Below are positions 56,936 through 64,000 of a stretch of DNA of 64,000 bases, piece after piece (position 1 is the first letter of the stretch; the number at the start of each line of letters is the position of its first letter). The notes under the pieces are model-generated. The model ran no database searches. It was not told the DNA's origin and worked only from the letters and a program-made list of their open reading frames with translations. A program made the translations under genes and the position numbers. The DNA is taken from assembly GCA_013350335.1 (NCBI GenBank), contig CM023536.1:44276314-44340313 (forward strand). The letters run 5' to 3'. This DNA comes from Chimonanthus salicifolius. Lineage: Eukaryota > Streptophyta > Magnoliopsida > Laurales > Calycanthaceae.

Positions 56936-59900
56936 TGTAATGACCCGACCCGGAGTAGCGGGTCAGTGGTATTGGGTAAAATTAGAGTGTTAGTGGATTA
57001 AGATGATGTTGTGTATGTTTGTTTGTTTGTTTTAATTCTCCATTTGAAGCAAAGAACTAATTGGTGAGAAAATAAAATTCAATGACTAGTTTCTAATTTA
57101 AAATACCCAATTAAAATAAATTACTAGTGGATCAAAATTGAAATTATGGTTGCATTAAATGAAATATCAAATTGTGAAAATGCCAATTTGCCCACGCCAT
57201 GGGCGAATTTTATAAAATATTAATTCAAATGCTTAGTCAAATTTAGTATTCAAATCTTTGTTTTTAGAAAAAGAATTTCTATAGAAAGAGAATTAAATTA
57301 AGTAAATATGATTTAGAGAGAAATTAATTAAGAAACTACTAAAATTCATAATTGGACAAATTAAAGATAGAGGTTGGTTTGTTATAAAATTTAGATCTTA
57401 TAATGAAATTAAAATCTAAATCTTACATGTTTAAAGTAAAGGAATAATTTAAAAAAAAAAAATAAACCCAACTAAGTGGGCCCCTTTCGAACCCATCTCT
57501 AAGCCTCCCAAACAGAAGCCATTCTCAGGTTTCCCTCAAAGTCCCATACATATAGGATCCTTTCTCTCAATTTCTATCTATTTCTATTTCTAAATAGAAA
57601 TCCAGCTAGGTCTCCCCCAATTCACACCGATCCCCCATGCTTGTATTTAGAGGAAACTTTGGGGAAACTCTACAATTCCATCGCTTCTCCTTCTCCCAAT
57701 CGTCTCTGATCTAAGTAGGGTTTCTCGCTCCATCACTTCTCATCCCTCTAGACCAGCGAACTCCAACTTTCCTCTGCTTGTACTATTCATACCAGGTATG
57801 CATCTTCTTCTTGGTTCCCTTTTTCTTTTACTTTTCCATTTCTTTCTTTCTAAAGAAGACAAACCCACTTGTAGCTTCCTTCCCCTTTCATGGTGCCTTT
57901 TGACTGTGAACACATAATGAGTCTAATTCTTATCCAACTTTCTTAATGGGTTTTTATCAATTTCTGGATTTATATAGATTCCTCTTTTTATGATTAAATT
58001 ACTTTGTGTTTTGAAATCCATTATCTAATCCTTGATTTCACTAGTTTTGTTACTTTATTTTATTTTATTTTTAATGACCTTGTTTTCATTAAAACTACTT
58101 CGTGATTTATTTTCATTATGAAATATTTTTAATTTAATTGTTATTGGTTTAGATTTTGCTTACCTAATTATAACCTTTTCAACTTATAATATATATACAA
58201 TAAAGGTGGGTTTTCCTTATACACTTTCATCCAACTTAAGTGATTAACAAAATTTATGATTTAGACTTGCAAGAAGTTATTATCATTTTTACAAAGTATT
58301 ATATATTTTATTTTAATCATCAAACACCTTATTTGACTAAATCATCTAATGTTTTGAAATTTTAACAAAAATTCTTAGATGATTCATCTATTTATTATTT
58401 AGACAAGGTTTTTCTCCTTATGAAGTTTTATTTGCAAAACAAATATTTAAATGATGGCTTTTACAAATACCATCTCTCTATTTATAAAAATAAAAATAAA
58501 AATGATTTAAATCACTTACTCGCTTAAACTATTGTTGAGTAGTTTATCTCTTTGGAGTATAATACTATAATAATAATAATATTTGGAACCTTAAAACAAA
58601 TTCTATGTAGCACTTCTTGAACTTTCTATTCATAGGTTTCAAGATGGAAAGCTTTTGGATCCACCACTTATACGTTTACAAACTTTCAGATGAGGGAAAA
58701 TAATACACTATATTTTGTTGTGCATGATATTCTCTATTTTTTTTATGTGATTGAGTAATGAAAAATATTGCATGATGTATTGCATTTTGGGAATATAATA
58801 TTGGACCTATGAAATAGACTGGGTATTTATTGGAATAGTGATTGTAATCCGGTTCTTACTTACAGTAGTATAAGGGAATAGGCAAAATGTTCTAATGGTC
58901 TGTCCAGATAGTTGAAAAGTAGTCACTAGCCTTATTGAGAGGTCCAATAATTATGTTCGAATTAGATGGATATTTTATTTATTGTTCTAGAGTTATTTGT
59001 GATGTTATTGAGATGAATTCATGATATTGTGTTGTCATAATCATAATTTATTATTATTCATGTGTAAGATTATTGATATTGGATTATGATGCTTTGGAAC
59101 ATGTATATGGTGCTTATGTCAATTTGAGATCATATGATTGTTAGAGTATAATGCTTAAATTTATGGTATAATACATAACATGTAGGTATGATGATAGAGA
59201 TAATGCATGGTAGGCATGGCATCTTCATATTCATGGGATGGGTATGGAGGTGTGAGCCGTGATCTTTCATGTAGACCACGACGGTGGTAGTGTATGACCT
59301 CACTTTTAGTGAGTAGTACCACGTATGTGGTAGGTTTGGATTCTTAAGCCATGAAAGGTCACGTAGACTGTTATTTGGTGGTGGTGTTAGCCTCACTTCA
59401 ACGGGTCGGCCACTTCATGTGGTGTTGTGTTAGCCTCGCTTCGACGGGTAGACCACCAAATACAGTAGGTGTTGTTGTAGATGAATGAGGCATCGGGTAT
59501 TGTGCATCGTGCATTACATAGCATAAAGCATGGACATTAAATGCATATTCAATTACTTATGCTTTTAATATTTCTTTATTTGTATTAAATTGAGTATATT
59601 GGAGATATCACATTTTGAATATGTGCTATTGTATTCCTTCATTGGGCTTGGAGCTCACACCCTTATATTGCAGGTAACCCTCTGGATTTAGGATTGGAGG
59701 ACGACGTTGGAAACTAGAAGTTACTATGGATGAATATTTAAATTCCTAGCTAGGTGTTGGACTATGTTGATTGATTTAATTATTTGATGCTTCTTATTCT
59801 TTGAGACTTGATTATTTGATTCAAATAATTTGAGAAATTTGAGATTTATTAGTTGGTTTTATTTTATGGAATGGGTTGTGAGTAGTGAGATTAGATTTGA

Positions 59901-60012
59901 TGTTGATAATAGATGTTATTTATTTTATATTGTCGATGACATTATGATGTATGCGATGTGTAAATTTGGGCTTGAAGGATTTGATGGCTTCGTTATTTCA
60001 TTTATAATCTTT

Positions 60013-60077
<65 letters not shown>

Positions 60078-60208
60078 TTATTTTCCCCTAGCCACAAATC
60101 TATGATGTAAGGTCTATTAGACGTGTGACGCGTTGGGTGACGCCCGTTTAGTCTGAAGTTAAGCGGGCCACGATCCGTTTAGGCTGTAGAAAAGGGCGGG
60201 GAGTTACA
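56936..60208 (+). mobile_element. Solo LTR nested in the gypsy LTR (3273 bp)
   Basis: Starts TGTAATGACCCGACCCGG and ends GGGGAGTTACA. GGGA flanks both sides (56932-56935 and 60209-60212). The start resembles the solo LTR at 6878 but the body differs, so it is a different family of the same type. A C/T-rich leader (57480-57795) ends in a donor-like CCAG|GTATGC, and an acceptor-like TATATTGCAG|GTAA lies at about 59666-59677. No coding sequence. Confidence 0.75.
60016..60076. repeat. (TA)n microsatellite
   Basis: 61 bp of AT dinucleotides near the 3' end of the nested solo LTR. An apparent Tyr/Ile-repeat ORF across it is an artefact. Confidence 0.95.
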
Positions 60209-61901
60209 GGGACAGGCTAGCCTCGGACGCTTCGGGTCTTCGGTATGAAGCTCGGAACGTCTGAAGGATTGCATTCAGATCTTCCGAAGGGTACTACCCT
60301 CGAACCGTTCGAAGTTCGACTCCCGGACCGTCTGAGAGTCGTCTTCCTCCACTGTCTGCAACAACAGACAGTAACCGGCAGTGACATATGAAATACGAAT
60401 CCAGAAATAGTGGGTTTCCTGGATTCGATTTTCACATCCAACCAGTCAGATGGACTCCTCAGTGAGTCCTCTTTCCGTAGGTAGTGGTTTGGAGTTTTAA
60501 AACTAAGTAGGCCATTAGATTTTAAAATGAAACCCACACTGGTACAAGAAAACCCATAATTTTTCTTAAACTTAAAATCAGTTTTACACACCCAAAACTT
60601 GGCCAAAATTGGTTCTATTTGATTCTAAACCACTTAAAATTTAGAGAGGAACACAATGGTTACCTTCACTGGAGTTCCTAGGCTGAAAATCTTCCCTTCT
60701 AAGCTTACGGTTGAGAAAAACTGGGAAAACAGAGAGAGATTGGCTGGAAAACCAGAGAGCATTGAGACTGAGGGAGATAAATTGTGGGAGTTTGATCAGC
60801 TGAGCTGAGGCCATATATATAGGAAATTTGATCAAAGGGTCGTCGCCATCGGGCCACTGCATGCCGCTACATGCAGCTGCTGCCGAGGTCCCGAATAGTA
60901 ACAGTACTGTTTGGACGTTGGTTGCATATCAGCCCCTCCAAATTTATAATTTTGCAAATAAGTCCTCTTTTGATAAAAACTTGGTTTTTAACTAAAAACA
61001 TGATTTTAAAAGCTCAAGAATTTTAATCCAACCTGATAGATAAGTTGGGTTTTAAAAACTCTAATTACCATAGATAAGTTGGAGACTTAAAACTCACGAA
61101 AAACCATAGATTTAAATAAAAATCACAATTTAACACTATTTACGCGATTTAACTTGTGTTAAATAAAACAATTTGAAATCCTCATTTTTGGGGTTTGAAA
61201 GAATAAGCTAGACCATACTAAATGGTCTAACATACTACACTTGTTTCCAAAATTATTTCATTTCCAAAACCATTTAAAAATATTTATGTCTCCCTTTCGG
61301 GGTTTTGACGGGCGGTTTTAAATACTATTTTCTAAAAATAAAATTATTTTAAAATTAGAAATAGAAATCCTTAATTAAGGAGAATAATATCATCCAATAA
61401 TAATCACATAATAACACAATTAATAAAATAATAACAATAAGTAGTAAATTACCATTTTGCCCTTCAGCTAGACGAGCTGGATCACTGAGCTCGCGAGCTC
61501 AGATTAGGCCACCCCTGGACTTTTCTCATAGCCCTAACCGTAATCTTAGAGATTAACCTGTCTAAAAAAGATTTATTACGCTACACTACGCCTAATTCGG
61601 GTCAGAGTATTACAAGGCCCACTTCACATGTGGCACAATGCGATTCGGCCAAAGGTAAACTTCTCTAAAGCCCACGTCCATAATATATAGCATGATGCAT
61701 ACGTGTGTTCCCTTCTAACTTAGTCTCACAATCCCTACAAACTCTCCTATGAAATCTTGTAGCCGTGTACCACTTTCCCAAGCCTTGCCGTGTTTGTGAG
61801 ACCCACATAAAGAAACTGCTAATTGAATTAGGATTTCACGCCAACATTCTGAATTTGGATTGGCAATGGCACCCATTTGGATTTGAGCCACAATCCCAAC
61901 A

Positions 61902-62861
61902 GTTTGAAGAGGTTGAGTATGAATCAAACTCAAGAATCAAGACATTCCATTTACGAAGAGAGCTTCTTCACCGTCAAGCCAACCACTCCTTTAATGGTTA
62001 TTATTAGAAAATGAATTTCATAATTTTATATCTTAGTTATGTGGATATATTTGATGTATTAAAATTTAGGTAAATTTGAAATTAGTAGTTGAATTTTGTA
62101 AATAAAAATCAAAATAAATATTTTATATTAAACACAAAAGATCATTGCAACTTAACTAAATTTTAATATTTTGCCTTGAGTTCAATTCACACTCAACACT
62201 CCTCTGAGTTATTTCCCGTAGTTGTTTACCTGGTGTATGTGGCAGACCAAAGTCTAGATCCAAGTTCCATAATTTCTTTATCTACAGTAGCAATATTGCA
62301 TGAAAGAATGAAGTGTAGTGGACCCATAACCCTCGTCCTTTATTTGATATCCTGAAAATTGCATATATTACATTAGAATGCTTAACCTAAAGGTGAAACC
62401 TTTTCTTTTAATTTTATCAGAATCAATCTTTTGCTTTTACTCTTACTGTCTCAATTACTGTTTAAATTAGTAGGTAACTTGCGTTTATTTAATCTTATTT
62501 TTTTAGGTTTACGTAGTGGTTTAGTGGTGCCTTAAGGATTAGTCAGGTTAAAATGTCCCCTTTCAAATATAGGTGAAACCCACATTGGTCATAAAAAAAA
62601 ATAACTTGCTTCAAAATGGAAATTTTGATTTGTGATCTAAGAGCTATTTTGAATTTTGACAGCATATGGACCATTGTTCAATCCTTATTTTTACTGAATA
62701 TAATCTTTTCAAAGTTAAAACCTACTAAAACCCTCGATGTCACGTGATTTGAAAGGTTTGAGGGGGCTGATTCTAAAGAACTAAGAAAATGTTTGAAATT
62801 TATTATGTTAAATTAGAAGCTATTTTGTCATTTATAATTATAATTAGTGTTGACTAGATAT
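61902..62861. other. Intergenic, nothing recognised
   Basis: AT-rich, no gene. A phrase CCTTGAGTTCAATTCACACTC (about 62174) resembles a degenerate pol III B box but has no SINE context. Confidence 0.4.
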
Positions 62862-62870
62862 TTTTGTAAA

Positions 62871-63116
62871 AAAAACCCCATCTTAATACGGGCAAAATTT
62901 GTTAGGAGACACGAGATGGAGTGAAATTCTTATTTTACCCCTATCGGTGTATCGCTCATTAAGTAACAATGTACCGATATGCAGAACATATACATATAGA
63001 GCGGCGTGTTATTGGTGCACCGTTACTTGATGAGCGGTACACGTATAGGAGTAAAATGAGAATTTCACTCCATCCCTTGTTTCCTAACATATTTGCCCGT
63101 GTTAAGATGGCTGGCC
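62871..63116. mobile_element. Foldback MITE, Mutator-like (246 bp)
   Basis: The two halves are inverted copies over about 100 bp each. Left CCATCTTAATACGGGCAAA pairs with reversed right CCATCTTAACACGGGCAAA, and both continue through GATGGAGTGAAATTCT. The 9-bp flanks TTTTGTAAA (62862-62870 and 63117-63125) are identical, the length expected for Mutator-like elements. Only a short loop remains and there is no coding. Confidence 0.85.
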
Positions 63117-63125
63117 TTTTGTAAA

Positions 63126-63506
63126 ATATACAATTATTAAATGTCTATATTTTATGTATTTTGTATTTGATATTTGATATTTATTTAAATATTATTAAAT
63201 TTTAAACTTATTTATTATTAATTAATTAGTTAATTAATACTATTTTATCAAATCATGTTAATGCTATAAGTTTGACTAAGTTTTTTTTTAAAAGGTAGTA
63301 GGTTCAAATATATTAAAAAGAAAAAAGACAGTACAGATACGATAGAAGAGTCAAACATATTTATGCCTGAAGCAACTATAATACATATACAAAATTCCTA
63401 TATATAACCCATGGAAGGCTATGAGCATCATTGTCATGCCATAGTCCCATAAATTATAGGTGGTAAATGCTCATGAGTGTAATATTTACACCAAACTTTG
63501 TATAAA
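63126..63506. other. AT-rich spacer between two MITEs
   Basis: No ORF and no repeat structure recognised. Confidence 0.4.
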
Positions 63507-63892
63507 CATTGTGACAAATACCGTTCTCGGGATATTAACGGCAATTGGCAATATCGGGATATTTTTAAATTCTCATATTTTTACTGAGAATTTAACGGAA
63601 AAATTTCGCAGGAAATTATAATATTTAAAAATAATAAAAATAGAATAAATAAAAATATTAATAAAATAAACATGGTAATAAGGAATTTACCGGGAATTTA
63701 TCAGGAAAATACCTGCCATTTACCGGGATGTTATCTCGATATTACCATTTATCGCTTTTTTAACGCGATTTTATCGGGAATTTACCGAAAATTTATCGCC
63801 GTGGTGATAAAAACGTGTTTTTAACGCGGTAATGGTATTTTGCTGATATAAACGCGGTAAATTTGAAAATACCGCCGATATTTATGACAATG
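63507..63892. mobile_element. TIR MITE (386 bp), probably hAT-like
   Basis: Ends CATTGTGACAAATACCG and, reversed, CATTGTCATAAATATCGG. Identical 7-bp flanks GTATAAA (63500-63506 and 63893-63899); if the last base belongs to the flank, the match is 7 of 8. The interior is full of short TATCGGGAATTTACCG-like words in both orientations. Confidence 0.68.
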
Positions 63893-64000
63893 GTATAAAA
63901 ATCAGCAACGCCATTAACTATTCATCTGACCTATTAAAAGACCAATTTTAAACCTATGTATAAGCTCTTAATTTCTCTCACTATTGTCATTAGTCTCCAC

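Larger units (their letters stand above)
46522..61614 (-). mobile_element. Ty3/gypsy retrotransposon (chromodomain-like tail), complete but mutated
   Basis: LTRs are 46522-49732 (3211 bp) and 55118-61614 (about 3220 bp after removing the nested 3273-bp insertion and its duplication). On the minus strand they start TGTAATAC and end in TGACA. The primer site GGTATCAGAATC lies just inside the 5' LTR (about 55102-55115). A purine tract ACGGGGGTAGGA precedes the 3' LTR (49733-49745). The flanks TGGCC (46517-46521) and AGGCC (61615-61619) are a 5-bp target duplication with one change. Order on the minus strand: extra Cys-rich ORF, gag, protease, RT, RNase H, integrase, chromodomain-like end, as in Tekay/Del-type elements. 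LTRs differ by a few percent by eye, so the insertion is not very recent. Confidence 0.88.
55118..61614 (-). repeat. gypsy 5' LTR, interrupted by a solo LTR
   Basis: Two parts, 55118-56935 and 60213-61614 (60209-60212 is the target duplication), align with 46522-49732. The TATA box recurs at 60811-60823. The break lies in the palindrome-rich segment; the uninterrupted sequence is seen in the other LTR at about 48326-48340. Confidence 0.86.
43687..61901 (-). mobile_element. Non-autonomous copia-type LTR retrotransposon containing nested insertions
   Basis: LTR 1 is 43687-44297 (611 bp, TGTTAG to CCCAACA). LTR 2 is split: 46240-46521 and 61620-61901, interrupted by the gypsy element. Both contain CCCTTCTAACTTAGTCTCAC and end GAGCCACAATCCCAACA. 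A primer site TGGTATCAGTAG on the minus strand (46226-46237) lies two bases inside LTR 2. The flanks ATTTG and GTTTG are consistent with a 5-bp target duplication with one change. The 1.9-kb interior (44298-46239) has no gag or pol signal, so the element depends on proteins from elsewhere. Confidence 0.78.

Noticed and set aside
59830..60105. ORF ending in Tyr/Ile repeats
   Set aside because: Translation of the (TA)n microsatellite.

Overview
The window is nuclear DNA of a flowering plant, most likely a dicot or a basal angiosperm rather than a grass. The evidence is a UGT88-type UDP-glycosyltransferase pair, intron-containing genes with GT-AG borders, tRNA-derived SINEs, TRIMs, Stowaway and hAT MITEs, and Ty1/copia and Ty3/gypsy LTR retrotransposons primed by initiator-tRNA-Met-like sites. 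No species can be named from the sequence alone. There are no prokaryotic, organellar, rRNA, tRNA or CRISPR features. Real host genes are few, and at least two thirds of the window is repeat-derived.

Host genes: (1) 1-3113 (+) holds the 3' part of a DUF616 (TOD1/MUCI70-like) gene, two exons around a 2.3-kb intron containing TRIM retrotransposons. (2) 16882-20200 (-) is a complete four-exon gene for a 246-residue protein with a membrane anchor and a helical TPR-like region; its function is unknown. (3, 4) 28737-30152 and 41985-43400 (-) are two intronless 471-residue UGTs, a tandem duplicate pair. Their C-terminal halves are almost identical while their N-terminal halves differ by about 28 percent, which suggests gene conversion.

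Repeat layout. 3504-14302: one SINE is split first by a 10.3-kb hAT element (8-bp target duplication) and then by a 331-bp hAT-like MITE. The hAT is a composite of two incomplete transposase copies and carries a 4.0-kb solo gypsy-type LTR with two tandem arrays (95-bp and 57-bp units). 20631-20937: a TRIM upstream of the 246-residue gene. 22594-26659: a copia element without integrase, with a perfect 5-bp target duplication. 26769-27773: a 1-kb non-autonomous hAT. 33088-39071: a decayed copia element, fused by a deletion to a small non-autonomous LTR element ending near 40285.

43687-61901 is a nested block. A non-autonomous copia-type LTR element carries a hAT MITE (44735-45419) in its interior and a complete but mutated Ty3/gypsy element (46522-61614, 3.2-kb LTRs) in its right LTR. 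The right LTR of that gypsy element in turn holds a 3.3-kb solo LTR (56936-60208). The gypsy element has an extra, decayed cysteine-rich reading frame between its primer site and gag, which is the most unusual coding signal here. The right end has a Mutator-like foldback MITE (62871-63116) and a second TIR MITE (63507-63892).

All mobile-element reading frames are interrupted. Intron and element boundaries were placed by eye from splice consensus, TG/CA ends, TIRs and target duplications, and no database search was made.
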